A stretch of 64,000 nucleotides of DNA, taken from the NCBI RefSeq assembly GCF_965232925.1, contig NZ_CBDDRA010000029.1, positions 1 through 64,000 on the forward strand. The letters run 5' to 3'. Below are positions 30,264-39,207 of this stretch, in pieces. Under the pieces are notes generated by a model. That model searched no databases. It was given only the letters and a program-made list of their open reading frames with translations, and was not told the origin of the DNA. Position 1 is the stretch's first letter. Each line of letters begins with the position of its first letter. This DNA is from Tumidithrix helvetica (lineage in GTDB: Bacteria > Cyanobacteriota > Cyanobacteriia > Pseudanabaenales > Pseudanabaenaceae). A program made the translations under genes and the position numbers.

Positions 30264-31616
30264 GTGCTAGAAAAAACAAATAACCCAAGCTTTATAGCTT
30301 TGCAAGGGATTGGTAAGTCCTATTTACAGCCTAATGGCCAAACGATTACGATTATCGAGAATATTAATTTAGAGTTGCGAACTGAGCAAATCATTGCCAT
30401 ACTCGGCCCATCAGGTTCGGGCAAATCGACCTTGATGCGAATGATTGCAGGGTTAGTTCCCCCAACTAGCGGGAATGTTCTTTATTACGATCGCCCACTT
30501 ACAGGGCTGAACCCTGGTGTAGCAATTGTATTTCAGAATTTCGCGCTCTATCCTTGGCTAACGGTATTAGAGAATGTGGAATTGGGGCTAAAAGCCAAAG
30601 GAGAGGCAAAGGAATCGCGAGAGAAAAAAGCCCTGAAAATGATTGACGTGATTGGCTTAGATGGCTTCGAGAATGCCTATCCTAAAGAATTGTCAGGGGG
30701 GATGCGCCAGCGGGTCGGTTTTGCCAGAGCCTTGGCAGTGGAACCAGAACTTTTGTGTATGGATGAGCCCTTTTCTGCCTTGGATGTCCTAACGGCTGAG
30801 AACCTAAGGTATGAGTTGCTCGATTTATGGCTAGAGCGCCGCATTCCTACAAAATCGATTTTGATTGTCACCCATGGGATCGAAGAAGCCGTTACGCTCG
30901 CCGATCGCATTATTGTACTAGGACGTAACCCCGGTCGCATTCGTGCCGATTTACCTGTGACCTTGCCACACTACCGCGATCGCAAAAGTCCTGAGTTTCA
31001 AGCGATCGTCGATCAAGTATATAAGATCATCACGCAACCAGATCTAGATGTAGATACGATTAATACTTCTACTACGACTTCTCAAGCCAAATCAGAAACT
31101 CATCAAAGGTATCAATTTCTGCCATCTGTCAGGATTGGCTCGATCGCTGGTCTGATCGAAATCCTCGAAGATCGTCAGGGCTATGACCTCTATCGGTTGG
31201 CGCAGGAATTATTATTAGAAGTTGATGACATTCTGCCAATTCTTGATGCTGCTAAGTTATTAGAACTCATCATTCTATCTGAGGGAGATATTTCGATTAC
31301 CGAATTGGGACAAAAGTTTGTGCAAGGCAATATTGATGAACGCAAGCAGTTGATCAGGTTGCAAATCCTATCTCATATCCGACTCGCGCAACAAATTAAT
31401 CAACTGATCCAATCAAAGCGCAATCATCGCATTCCCGAAGAGATGGTTCTCGATATTTTAGAAAAGTACTTTACAACTGGCGAAGCCAGAGCACAATTAG
31501 AAACAGTAATCCACTGGGGGCGCTATGCCGAACTCTATAGTTATGATGAACCATCTGGAGAAATCTTTTTTGAGCAGGAAATCAGCGAAGAAATAGAAGA
31601 GACGATTTCTGTTTAA
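30264..31616 (+). CDS. ABC transporter ATPase, nitrate/sulfonate/taurine type, with AAA-associated C-terminal domain
   Basis: About 450 residues from a GTG at 30264 with AGGGG seven bases upstream; an in-frame TTG at 30237 is also possible. Walker A is 'ILGPSGSGKST', the Q-loop is in 'IVFQNFALYPW', the signature is 'KELSGGMRQRVGFARAL', Walker B is 'LLCMDEPFSALD' and the switch His is in 'ILIVTHGIEEA'. After residue 270 comes a separate all-helical domain of about 160 residues of the type called AAA-associated C-terminal domain, found in ATPases paired with double permeases. The permease gene follows 155 bases downstream on the same strand. Substrate unknown; no binding protein is nearby. Confidence 0.92.
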   Translation: MLEKTNNPSFIALQGIGKSYLQPNGQTITIIENINLELRTEQIIAILGPSGSGKSTLMRMIAGLVPPTSGNVLYYDRPLTGLNPGVAIVFQNFALYPWLTVLENVELGLKAKGEAKESREKKALKMIDVIGLDGFENAYPKELSGGMRQRVGFARALAVEPELLCMDEPFSALDVLTAENLRYELLDLWLERRIPTKSILIVTHGIEEAVTLADRIIVLGRNPGRIRADLPVTLPHYRDRKSPEFQAIVDQVYKIITQPDLDVDTINTSTTTSQAKSETHQRYQFLPSVRIGSIAGLIEILEDRQGYDLYRLAQELLLEVDDILPILDAAKLLELIILSEGDISITELGQKFVQGNIDERKQLIRLQILSHIRLAQQINQLIQSKRNHRIPEEMVLDILEKYFTTGEARAQLETVIHWGRYAELYSYDEPSGEIFFEQEISEEIEETISV

Positions 31617-31771
31617 ATCTTCGATAGGGTTATCCGTCATCGGTGATTGGTTATCAGTTAAAGAGCAATAGGTTAGCGGCATTTATTTGAATTAACATTT
31701 GAACCGCCAACTGCCAACTGTCAACTAAAAAAACGATCGCATCTCAATGTCGCTAGCTTTCAAAGGTGTTT

Positions 31772-33502
31772 ATGTTTCAGCCCACAATTGACCCCAAAGC
31801 CAAGTTTCGCAGTAAATGGGGAATCGGAGACCTACTCTTGCCTCTGGCGATCGTATCGCTCATCTTTGCGATCGTACAGACTGCATCAGAGTTTACTGGT
31901 GCTTATAATGAGAAGCTGGTAATTTCTCTTTCCCTATCTTCTCTGCCTTGGTACACATTGCAAACCTTGGCGAGGATGGTCGTTGCCTATTTCCTTTCAC
32001 TTTTGTTTGCGATCGGCTATGCCTATACAGCCTACCGCTCTGCTACCATGTCGGTGATTTTAATCCCGTTATTAGATATCTTGCAGTCGATTCCAGTGCT
32101 CTCTTTTTTGCCTGCGGTAGTTTTAGCATTGGTGGCAGTGTTTCCCAGTCAACGCATAGGCATAGAGCTTTCTTCAGTGCTTTTAATCTTTACAGGGATG
32201 ACTTGGAACATGACCTTTAGCTTTTACCAATCTTTGGTTAGCATTCCTAAAGAACTTAAACAAGCCAGTCAGGTGTATCGCCTCGGTGCATGGCAGAGAT
32301 TTTGGACGATGGAGTTTCCATCAGGGGCAGTAGGTTTGGTCTGGAATAGCGTGATGTCCGTGGCGGGGGGATGGTTCTTTTTGATGCAGACAGAATCATT
32401 TACCCTATCAAATCGTGACTTTACCTTACCAGGGTTGGGTTCCTATTTAAGAACAGCAGCCGATCGTGGGGATTTTGGCGCGATCGGTTGCGGGCTGTTT
32501 GTATTGGTGAGCGTGATTGTTGCTATTGATTTTTTTGTTTGGCGACCCTTAATTGCTTGGGCAGAGAAGTTTAAATTAGAAACGGTAGAAGCGACCAATG
32601 CTCCAGAATCTAGAGTCCTAGACTTTTTACGGCGATCGCCAACGGTCAGGATTTTAAGCGATCGCGTATTTGCGCCATTGCAGGAATCGATCGATCGCGG
32701 CTTTAATCGCAGGTCTCAAACGGCTCTAACTGCCAATACAAATCCTGCCAGTTGGGTAAAGTGGCTCAATTGGATTTTTTTAAGCGGGTTTGGACTGATT
32801 GTGGTTTGGGGAACATGGGAAGCCTTGCTCCTATTAAGCAAACTGGGTTTTGACGATTGGAAAACGGTGATGGTTGGCGCCATGTATACTGCCTTCCGCG
32901 TGATGGCTGTCCTGGTGATTTCCCTACTGATTACCGTACCCGTTGGCGTTACCATTGGTCGCAATCCTCGCTTAGCCCAATTTCTCCAGCCCTTAGTACA
33001 AATTGCGGCTTCCGTTCCTGCTACGGCGCTGTTCCCTGTATTTCTGCTCTTCCTTGCCAATTTGGGTGGAGGTTTAGATATCGGCGCAGTCTTGCTCATG
33101 ACTTTAGGAAGCATGTGGTACATTTTATTCAACGTGATTGCTGGGGCGCAATCAATTCCCTCGGAACTGTTTGAAGCTGCAGAGGTGTATAAGCTTTCTC
33201 TCGTACAACGATGGAAAACTTTAATTTTACCTGGGATCTTTCCCTATCTGGTCACAGGAATTATCACTGCTGTGGGAGGCGCATGGAACGCCAGTATTGC
33301 AGGTGAATATATCAAGTTTCAAGGTAAGGTTCTTACTGCCACAGGGCTTGGTGAAACGATTACTCAAGCCTCTGATGCTGGCAATTATCCTTTGCTTTTA
33401 GCCGCAACCATAGTCATGTCTTTGTTAGTCGTAACGACCAATCGACTGATTTGGCGACCTCTCTATCGACTCGCTCAAGAGAAGTATCAACTGTTGATTT
33501 AA
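31772..33502 (+). CDS. Fused double permease of a nitrate/sulfonate-type ABC transporter
   Basis: 576 residues. Two BPD-type permease domains are fused in one chain (about 60-280 and 360-570), giving about twelve membrane helices. Each has a coupling loop: 'ELKQASQVYRLGAWQRFWTM' and 'ELFEAAEVYKLSLVQRWKTL'. The start ATG at 31772 has AAAGG five bases upstream; a GTG two codons earlier is possible. With the ATPase upstream this makes a transporter that needs only two genes. Such pairs occur in cyanobacteria and other bacteria without a fixed substrate (an anion or metal is possible). An external solute-binding protein is expected but not encoded here. Confidence 0.92.
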   Translation: MFQPTIDPKAKFRSKWGIGDLLLPLAIVSLIFAIVQTASEFTGAYNEKLVISLSLSSLPWYTLQTLARMVVAYFLSLLFAIGYAYTAYRSATMSVILIPLLDILQSIPVLSFLPAVVLALVAVFPSQRIGIELSSVLLIFTGMTWNMTFSFYQSLVSIPKELKQASQVYRLGAWQRFWTMEFPSGAVGLVWNSVMSVAGGWFFLMQTESFTLSNRDFTLPGLGSYLRTAADRGDFGAIGCGLFVLVSVIVAIDFFVWRPLIAWAEKFKLETVEATNAPESRVLDFLRRSPTVRILSDRVFAPLQESIDRGFNRRSQTALTANTNPASWVKWLNWIFLSGFGLIVVWGTWEALLLLSKLGFDDWKTVMVGAMYTAFRVMAVLVISLLITVPVGVTIGRNPRLAQFLQPLVQIAASVPATALFPVFLLFLANLGGGLDIGAVLLMTLGSMWYILFNVIAGAQSIPSELFEAAEVYKLSLVQRWKTLILPGIFPYLVTGIITAVGGAWNASIAGEYIKFQGKVLTATGLGETITQASDAGNYPLLLAATIVMSLLVVTTNRLIWRPLYRLAQEKYQLLI

Positions 33503-33571
33503 AATCTAGATTTTCGTGCCGTCTGCCTCTGAAATCTTTTCAATCGCCTTCAATACTTCCATTCTAGTCAA

Positions 33572-33624
33572 GGATCCCTCGTTTCCTCCTTTTGGGGGAA
33601 ATGCCCATGAGGGCAGAGGGATCC
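33572..33624. terminator. Hairpin between the convergent permease and por genes
   Basis: Arms GGATCCCTC (33572-33580) and GAGGGATCC (33616-33624) are perfectly complementary, with smaller internal complementarity (CCTCCTTTTGGGGG). Position and symmetry suit a bidirectional terminator or a dispersed repeat used as one. Confidence 0.5.
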
Positions 33625-33641
33625 GATACTTCGACAAGTGC

Positions 33642-34604
33642 TTAGGCAAGTCCAACCAATTTAGCGCTCAGATTCCACATGCGATCGGCTTTTTCATCAT
33701 CCCGAGCTTGAGGAGAGACGGTCTGCACAAAAGACTTACGGTCTTTTTTCTGGCGATTTCCCCAACTCCAGTAAGCTCCAGATTGCTTGTACTCAGGATC
33801 GGCAACCACTGCTGCCACTCTTTCGCCCGAAAGTTCTTGAGATACATACCCGCCTGTAATATATTTCTGGAACAAGGGGAAGATCTTTTGAAATAAAGGA
33901 TAGTGATTGCGAAATAGAGGAGTTTCAGCCACACAACCTGGATAGAGAGAGGTAAAGGTAATTCCTGTAGAGTCGTGATAGCGGCGATGCAGTTCTCGCA
34001 TGGTCAGTACGTTACAGACCTTACTATCTTTGTAGGCTTTGACCGACTCAAACGCTTTTCCATCAATCATAGAGATTGGATCTTTAAACCCTGCGGCAAA
34101 TCCTTCAAAATTGCCAAGATCTGGGCGTGGTGGAATTTTGCCACCCAACTCATCTGGGTTGTGGGTCACCGTTCCCAAAATTACCAATCTCGGATCGCCA
34201 TTAGGCGCTTTTTTGAGATCGTCAAGCAAAAGATTGCACAAAAGAAAATGTCCGAGATGATTCGTAGCAACGCTGAGTTCGTAACCTTCTGGACTGCGTA
34301 AGGGGTCTTTGAGCAAAGGCATATAAATTGCGGCATTACATACCAATGCATCTAGCGATAGGCCTCTTGCCCTGAAGTTTGAGACAAATCGCCTTACGCT
34401 TTCTAGCGAGCCTAGGTCAATATGGATTAATGAGTAGCTATCTTTAGGCATTCCAAGAGCTTGAGCGGCGCTATCTGCCTTCTCTAAATTGCGACATGCC
34501 ATCACCACATGCCATCCCCTGTCTACAAGAGCTTTTGCTCCATATAGTCCAACGCCTGAGGAGGCACCTGTGACGATCGCAGTGGGTTTCCGATTTTGTT
34601 CCAT
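33642..34604 (-). CDS. por: Light-dependent protochlorophyllide reductase
   Basis: 320 residues, normal length. It reduces protochlorophyllide to chlorophyllide with NADPH and light. It is a short-chain dehydrogenase: 'IVTGASSGVGLYGAKAL' binds the cofactor, and the catalytic Tyr191 and Lys195 are in 'VKAYKDSKVCNVL'. The POR-specific insertion with 'SLYPGCVAETPLFRNH' and the C-terminal 'QSGAYWSWGNRQKKDRKSF' are clear. It is monocistronic. A 259-bp AT-rich spacer upstream (34605-34863) holds a GTAGG palindrome and no gene; the promoter should lie there. Other light-related genes (pixD, the candidate cyanobacteriochrome kinase) are within 9 kb, which may be chance. Confidence 0.97.
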   Translation of the reverse strand: MEQNRKPTAIVTGASSGVGLYGAKALVDRGWHVVMACRNLEKADSAAQALGMPKDSYSLIHIDLGSLESVRRFVSNFRARGLSLDALVCNAAIYMPLLKDPLRSPEGYELSVATNHLGHFLLCNLLLDDLKKAPNGDPRLVILGTVTHNPDELGGKIPPRPDLGNFEGFAAGFKDPISMIDGKAFESVKAYKDSKVCNVLTMRELHRRYHDSTGITFTSLYPGCVAETPLFRNHYPLFQKIFPLFQKYITGGYVSQELSGERVAAVVADPEYKQSGAYWSWGNRQKKDRKSFVQTVSPQARDDEKADRMWNLSAKLVGLA

Positions 34605-34798
34605 TCTAAATAATATTTATATTTACTTGACTATCTAGTAGGATTTTACCCCACTGAGCCCCTCGGATATATTTTGGATGAGGATGCGATCGCAATTTTT
34701 GCCTAATCAATAACCAGAGGACAAAGCATTTAGGATATTTTTAGTAGGATGAAGGACTTTCACCCCGTTATTTACAAATATCAAGTCGCCCAAAAATA

Positions 34799-34826
34799 GT
34801 AGGAACGAACAAGCGCTCATTCCTAC
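34799..34826. repeat. GTAGGAA...TTCCTAC palindrome beyond the nitroreductase gene
   Basis: GTAGGAACGAACAAG and CGCTCATTCCTAC form an imperfect hairpin 38 bases beyond the minus-strand stop at 34864. The ends match those of other intergenic palindromes in the window. Confidence 0.45.
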
Positions 34827-34863
34827 ATTTCATTCTTTTGGAATTTCCCTAAGATTCATTTAC

Positions 34864-35514
34864 CTATAGGGTTTCCAGTACCTCAGACTTAGGAAATCTT
34901 ACCTTTGCCAAAGCTGCGTACTTGTCACCTTCAGAACGATAGCCTGCAGCACAAGCCACGACCGTAGCATAGCCTTTAGCAGGCAGTTCCAGGACTTTGT
35001 CGTAACTAACAGGTTCGATTCCTTCCATAGGGCAGGTATCAACCCCTAGCAAAGCGGCGCTGGTCATGAAATTGCCCAGTGCAATATAGGCTTGACGAGT
35101 TGCCCATTCATTCACGTTAAAACTACGTGCGCCATATACCACGTCGCTTACCATCATGTTGCGATAGCCAGCGATCGCTTCGACCGAACCACCACGCACC
35201 TCAGCAGTACGAGCGACAAATCGATCTACATGCTCAGCCGTGAGGTTCTTTTTAATGGTAAACACCACATAATGAGAACAGTCTGTTACCTGAGCTTGAT
35301 TCCATGAGAGCGGTCTGAGCTTTTCTTTGAGTTCCTTGCTAGTGATAATCAGGAATTTCCAAGGCTGAAGCCCATAGGAAGAAGGAGTTAACACTAAGGA
35401 ATCTTCTAAAGCCGTCCAGACCTCTGGGGAAATTGTTTTGGATGGATCGAACTGCTTGGTGGCATAGCGCCAGTTGAGATGTTCCAGTAAGTCTGTTGGA
35501 GTTATGTGAATCAT
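34864..35514 (-). CDS. NAD(P)H-dependent nitroreductase-family oxidoreductase
   Basis: 216 residues from the ATG at 35514; an upstream in-frame start at 35544 is less likely. Nitroreductase-family FMN enzymes reduce nitroaromatics, quinones or aldehydes. Family features are 'LLEHLNWRYATKQFDPSK' at the start, 'TPSSYGLQPWKFLII' for FMN binding, 'GNFMTSAALLGVDTCPMEGI' and 'VVACAAGYRSEGDKYAAL' near the end, matching the NfsB/oxygen-insensitive subgroup. The physiological substrate cannot be told. It is divergent from pixD with a 164-bp spacer. Confidence 0.92.
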   Translation of the reverse strand: MIHITPTDLLEHLNWRYATKQFDPSKTISPEVWTALEDSLVLTPSSYGLQPWKFLIITSKELKEKLRPLSWNQAQVTDCSHYVVFTIKKNLTAEHVDRFVARTAEVRGGSVEAIAGYRNMMVSDVVYGARSFNVNEWATRQAYIALGNFMTSAALLGVDTCPMEGIEPVSYDKVLELPAKGYATVVACAAGYRSEGDKYAALAKVRFPKSEVLETL

Positions 35515-35678
35515 AGATCGAGAAATAAGCCTTCTGGTTAACAACGTCGATCATACTGCACAAGCATAATTCGCATATATTACCTAAGGCTTACGTAGTT
35601 ACCCCTCTAAAATTCTAAAATTTGGGGCGCAAGGTCATTTATCGTATAAAGGTTAAAGCAAAAGTAAGATCGAAAACT

Positions 35679-36125
35679 ATGGCACTACATCGATTAATTT
35701 ATGTTAGCCAAGCCGCAACAGGTTTAGGTTATCCTGACCTTGTCAATATTCTTGAAAAATCTGAGCGCAATAACCTGCCCGTTGGGATCACGGGCATGCT
35801 GTGCTTTGGGGACTCCATGTTTTTGCAGGTTCTAGAAGGGAATCGTCGCGTTGTCAGCCAGACCTACAATCGCATCATTGGCGATAAGCGCCATACTAAC
35901 GCCGAGTTGATTGATTTTTCAGAAATCGAGCAGAGATCTTTTGGGTCTTGGTCGATGAAAGTTGTGGAACTTGGGACTCTACCCGAAGTACGGAATATTA
36001 TTCTCAAGTATTCTAGTACCGACAAATTTTCGCCAATTTCGATGAACCCGCAGCAAAGCCTTCGGTTTCTGGTTGATATTACCGAGCTATTTAATCGGGG
36101 AACCATTTTAGGGGTAAAGCCATAG
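35679..36125 (+). CDS. pixD: BLUF blue-light photoreceptor, PixD type
   Basis: 148 residues from the ATG at 35679, close to the 150 of Synechocystis PixD. BLUF domains bind FAD and respond to blue light; PixD controls phototaxis through the PixE regulator. All key residues sit at the positions known for PixD: Tyr8 in 'LIYVSQA', Asn31/Asn32 in 'ERNNLPVGITGML', Gln50 in 'MFLQVLEGNRR', Trp91 and Met93 in 'FGSWSMKV'. The C-terminal helical cap (about 100-148) is present. No pixE gene is in the window. A 12-base direct repeat, TACCCCTCTAAA, flanks the gene at 35600-35611 and 36128-36139. Confidence 0.95.
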   Translation: MALHRLIYVSQAATGLGYPDLVNILEKSERNNLPVGITGMLCFGDSMFLQVLEGNRRVVSQTYNRIIGDKRHTNAELIDFSEIEQRSFGSWSMKVVELGTLPEVRNIILKYSSTDKFSPISMNPQQSLRFLVDITELFNRGTILGVKP

Positions 36126-36221
36126 GCTACCCCTCTAAATACCTAACCGAGATTACGAATCAGCTTAGCCCCAAAAACTAAATCTTTGGGATCGAAGCTA
36201 GATTCACAACCAGCTAGTCGA

Positions 36222-37073
36222 TTAACGCAGAAAATTACCTCGGTTAAACCGACGACCGTTGGAAGGCGAAACATTACCTACCAAGGCTGACCCCGTACCA
36301 CCGTCACTAGGATCGAGGAAAGGCTTGAGATAGATGCCATCCCGATAGCTTGTGGGTGCGGGATAGCTAGGCGTGCTACTAGAACCGCGATTGGTTGATA
36401 GCACAGTGCTCAAGACATTGCTAATCGAGGATAAATCGATCTCACCAGAATGAACCGCTCTTCTGCCGCGATTGCCACCAACATAGGTATTAACTGCTGT
36501 AGTGCTTTGACCTGTATCGGCAGTGCTAAGGTTTGCAAATACGCGATCGCGTGTAGATATCGGATCTTGTCCCACTGGGACTGTGAGTACAATGCGACAG
36601 GCACTATTCTTTTCGGTGGTGGCGCAAATGACGTTATAGCCATTTTCTGTACTGGTGCGCATTTCCACCAAACCATCAGGACGATAGGACTCTAGACGAC
36701 GGCTAATTTCGGCACATCGACGTTCTGGCGACCAACCATCACCCATTGCCGCAGGTGCTGCCCATGCATAAAACTTTCCTGGTTGGCTCTTAGGTTGATA
36801 CATCACCACATACTGTCCGCCATTGTTTTGACAGTAAAATCTCTGATCTAGGGTGCCTGAGTTGGCTGCCGTTTGGCTAGATGGCTGTGTCGTGCTGGGT
36901 GAAGTGCTAGGTGAAGAAGTGCTAGCAGGATCCGTTTCGACAGGGATAAACTGCGCGAGTGCGGGACTTGCTACGGTCGCGATCGCAAGGGGTACTGCAA
37001 GACTCATCAACGGGATCAGCCTGAGTATCGATTTGCTAAGTTTTTGGCTAGTTTTTTCGATGAGCTTGTTCAT
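36222..37073 (-). CDS. COP23-domain exported protein
   Basis: 283 residues. The signal peptide runs to about residue 40 ('VASPALAQ'). A Ser/Thr/Pro-rich linker (48-72) precedes a domain with 'FYCQNNGGQYVVMYQP' and 'WSPERRCAEISRRLE', typical of COP23, first described as a circadian oscillating peripheral membrane protein in the cyanobacterium Cyanothece RF-1. Four conserved-looking cysteines ('FYCQ', 'RRCAE', 'VICATT', 'SACRI') suggest two disulfides. The C-terminal 90 residues are low-complexity and Gly/Ser/Arg-rich. Function unknown; the family is essentially restricted to cyanobacteria. Confidence 0.88.
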   Translation of the reverse strand: MNKLIEKTSQKLSKSILRLIPLMSLAVPLAIATVASPALAQFIPVETDPASTSSPSTSPSTTQPSSQTAANSGTLDQRFYCQNNGGQYVVMYQPKSQPGKFYAWAAPAAMGDGWSPERRCAEISRRLESYRPDGLVEMRTSTENGYNVICATTEKNSACRIVLTVPVGQDPISTRDRVFANLSTADTGQSTTAVNTYVGGNRGRRAVHSGEIDLSSISNVLSTVLSTNRGSSSTPSYPAPTSYRDGIYLKPFLDPSDGGTGSALVGNVSPSNGRRFNRGNFLR

Positions 37074-37173
37074 GGCAGTTCTTTACATGCAATGGATGAC
37101 TTAATGTCAAAGACTTCATGTCTACAATTTAAGTTCCCGTTAGGTTGCTCGAGCAGAGGGGATTTTTTCAAGG

Positions 37174-37223
37174 AGGGGTAGGCACACTTCGGCTGCGTTT
37201 AGTGCAAGCAGAGCACTACCCCT
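37174..37223. terminator. Hairpin downstream of the SufA-type gene
   Basis: AGGGGTAG (37174-37181) pairs with CTACCCCT (37216-37223) 15 bases past the stop on the minus strand. The following minus-strand sequence is CCTTGAAAAAATCCC, with no T-run, so its terminator role is plausible rather than sure. Confidence 0.5.
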
Positions 37224-37237
37224 AGGAAATATTCACC

Positions 37238-37591
37238 CTAGCTACAAGCTACAGGAGCGCCAATTTCTTTGGGTGTTGCAAAGGAAGTCCCACAACTGCA
37301 AGACTTGCTAGCATTGGGGTTACGGAACCGAAACCCTCCGCCCATGAGATCTTCGGTGTAGTCAAGTTCCATTCCTTGCAACTGAGGCAGATTGGCTTGG
37401 CTAATCACAATTTTGACGCCATTACAGTCATACTCAGTATCTTCGGGTTGTAACTGCTCGGCAAAGTCCATCACGTAGGACAGACCAGAGCAACCGCCCT
37501 GCTTAATTCCTACGCGCAAGGGTGAAGTTGTACCGCGTTGGTTTTGCAAATTGCGGACACGGCTAATGGCAGAATCTGTAAGCGTAATCAT
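37238..37591 (-). CDS. sufA: A-type iron-sulfur cluster carrier (SufA/IscA family)
   Basis: 117 residues from the ATG at 37591; an in-frame start six codons upstream is less likely. A-type carriers help deliver Fe-S clusters or iron to target proteins. The three conserved cysteines are present in 'GIKQGGCSGLSYVMDF' and 'SKSCSCGTSF', with 'TEDLMGGGFRFRNPNA' between them. Subtype (SufA versus IscA) is a guess based on the overall sequence. It is monocistronic, with no suf operon nearby, as is common in cyanobacteria. Confidence 0.93.
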   Translation of the reverse strand: MITLTDSAISRVRNLQNQRGTTSPLRVGIKQGGCSGLSYVMDFAEQLQPEDTEYDCNGVKIVISQANLPQLQGMELDYTEDLMGGGFRFRNPNASKSCSCGTSFATPKEIGAPVACS

Positions 37592-37659
37592 AAAATCCCT
37601 TATCCTCAAAAAATAATTATCTAGACATGCGATCGCAATTTTGAATTGTTTAAGGAAAA

Positions 37660-37893
37660 TTAATCCTCTAATAAGACGAGGGCTATACTAGCAAGAGCCA
37701 CATTGCTATAGCCAACTACTTTTGCGGCTTTATAAAATGGCTTGGTCAAAAAGCAGCGATTGACTCCTAGTAGCCTAACACCCGTATCAAGCAGTAATCC
37801 TGTCTTAAAGTGGAAATCTCTATGTAGCCTCACTGCTTTTGCTAAGCCCGAACTTTTGCTACAACATGCCATAAAGTTTTTCCTCGATTTCAT
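37660..37893 (-). CDS. Possible small protein of unknown function
   Basis: 77 residues (or 70 from an internal ATG at 37872). The sequence reads as structured protein, with 'GLAKAVRLHRDFHFKTGLLL' and 'FYKAAKVVGYSNVALASIAL' forming amphipathic helices. The frame is open and lies in otherwise unexplained DNA between the sufA-type gene and the aminotransferase, divergent from the latter by 46 bases. I recognise no family. An open frame on the other strand also covers this region, as an upstream extension of the aminotransferase, so coding status is uncertain. Confidence 0.4.
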   Translation of the reverse strand: MKSRKNFMACCSKSSGLAKAVRLHRDFHFKTGLLLDTGVRLLGVNRCFLTKPFYKAAKVVGYSNVALASIALVLLED

Positions 37894-37939
37894 TAACTTC
37901 TTTCTCTATATTACTTGTTATTTTAAGTTCAGGATATTT

Positions 37940-39112
37940 ATGCAGTTTGCCGATCGCCTTAAGCCCTTGGGATCTAACGTATTTGCCGATATGGACACCG
38001 CCAAAAATCTGGCACGTCAAAATGGTAAGCAAGTGATCGATCTGTCTTTGGGATCCTCGGATCTGCCCACCTCGCCCCTGATTTTAGACGCGATCGCACT
38101 TGCCCTCAACGATCCCAGCACGCATGGTTACTCGTTGTTTACGAATACGCAGGATTTTCGGGTAGCGATCGCCGCTTGGATGCAGCGAAAATTTGGTATC
38201 ACCGTCGATCCTGAAACTGAGGTATTGCCCTTAATTGGTTCGCAGGAAGGTACAGCCCATTTGCCTTTGGCTATCTTAAATCCAGGAGATTTTGCCCTAT
38301 TGCAAGATCCTGGTTATCCTTCGCATTATGGCGGCGTCCATATGGCAAGCGGTCAAGTCTATGGAATGCCGCTACGCGCCGAACGTGGCTTTTTACCTAT
38401 ACTTGAGGAAATTCCCGAAGCCGTGCTGGCTCAAGCCAAGATGATGGTGTTGAGCTATCCTCACAACCCCACCACAGCGATTGCATCCTTAGAATTTTTT
38501 CAATCGGCGGTGCGATTTTGCCAAACCCATAATTTGGTGCTCGCGCATGACTTTCCCTATGTCGATGTTGTGTTTGATGGTTCAGCGCAGCCTTCAATTT
38601 TGCAAGCCGATCGCGATCGCGCAGTGTCAATTGAATTCTTTACCTTCTCTAAGTCCTACAACATGGGTGGCTTTCGCGTTGGGTTTGCCGTGGGAAATCA
38701 ACACCTAATCAAAGCCCTGCGTCAAATTAAAGCAGTAGTGGATTTCAATCAATATCAAGGCATCATACGCGGCGCGATCGCGGCATTATCGGAGCCTCCC
38801 ACTGAAATTGAGCAAAACGTCGAGATTTTTCGGCAACGCCGCGATGCCGCGATCGCTGCCTTGGCAGCGATCGGCTGGCAGATGCCTACGCCCACTGCCA
38901 CGATGTACCTATGGGCGAAGTTGCCAGAAGCTTGGGCAACAGACTCGGTCAAGTTCTGTACGGAGTTAGTCCAAGCTACAGGTATTGCCCTCGCCCCCGG
39001 TGCGGGTTTTGGCAAGCATGGCGAAGGTTACGTCCGCTTTGCCTTGGTTCACCCTCCAGAAGTTTTGCGAGATGCCATTCAAAAAATTGGTGAATTTTTC
39101 AAGAATTCTTAA
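37940..39112 (+). CDS. Class I aminotransferase, DapL/aspartate aminotransferase-like
   Basis: 390 residues from the ATG at 37940, which has AGGA seven bases upstream; the frame is open further upstream but that part does not look like the family. It is a fold-type I PLP enzyme: 'IDLSLGSSDLPTS' near the start, 'LSYPHNPTTA' for the cofactor, the PLP lysine Lys238 in 'FFTFSKSYNMGGFRVGFAVG', and 'YVRFALVHP' with the carboxylate-binding Arg near the end. It resembles a second clade often annotated LL-diaminopimelate aminotransferase; the bona fide dapL lies at 11427-12659. The real substrate is unknown; it could be another dicarboxylic or aromatic amino acid. Confidence 0.9.
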   Translation: MQFADRLKPLGSNVFADMDTAKNLARQNGKQVIDLSLGSSDLPTSPLILDAIALALNDPSTHGYSLFTNTQDFRVAIAAWMQRKFGITVDPETEVLPLIGSQEGTAHLPLAILNPGDFALLQDPGYPSHYGGVHMASGQVYGMPLRAERGFLPILEEIPEAVLAQAKMMVLSYPHNPTTAIASLEFFQSAVRFCQTHNLVLAHDFPYVDVVFDGSAQPSILQADRDRAVSIEFFTFSKSYNMGGFRVGFAVGNQHLIKALRQIKAVVDFNQYQGIIRGAIAALSEPPTEIEQNVEIFRQRRDAAIAALAAIGWQMPTPTATMYLWAKLPEAWATDSVKFCTELVQATGIALAPGAGFGKHGEGYVRFALVHPPEVLRDAIQKIGEFFKNS

Positions 39113-39207
39113 CACTAGATTTCCCTTTGCAAAGAAGCGATCGCGTGCCGTTCAAAAAACAAATCTTTGCGTGTTATGTTAAATGCAATATGGAGCGAAG
39201 GTGAAAT

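Noticed and set aside
33516..33896. Plus-strand open frame over the por 3' end
   Set aside because: It is antisense to a certain por gene and includes an intergenic hairpin.
37742..37939. N-terminal extension of the aminotransferase at 37940
   Set aside because: The frame is open but unlike the enzyme family, and a ribosome site stands right before the ATG at 37940.
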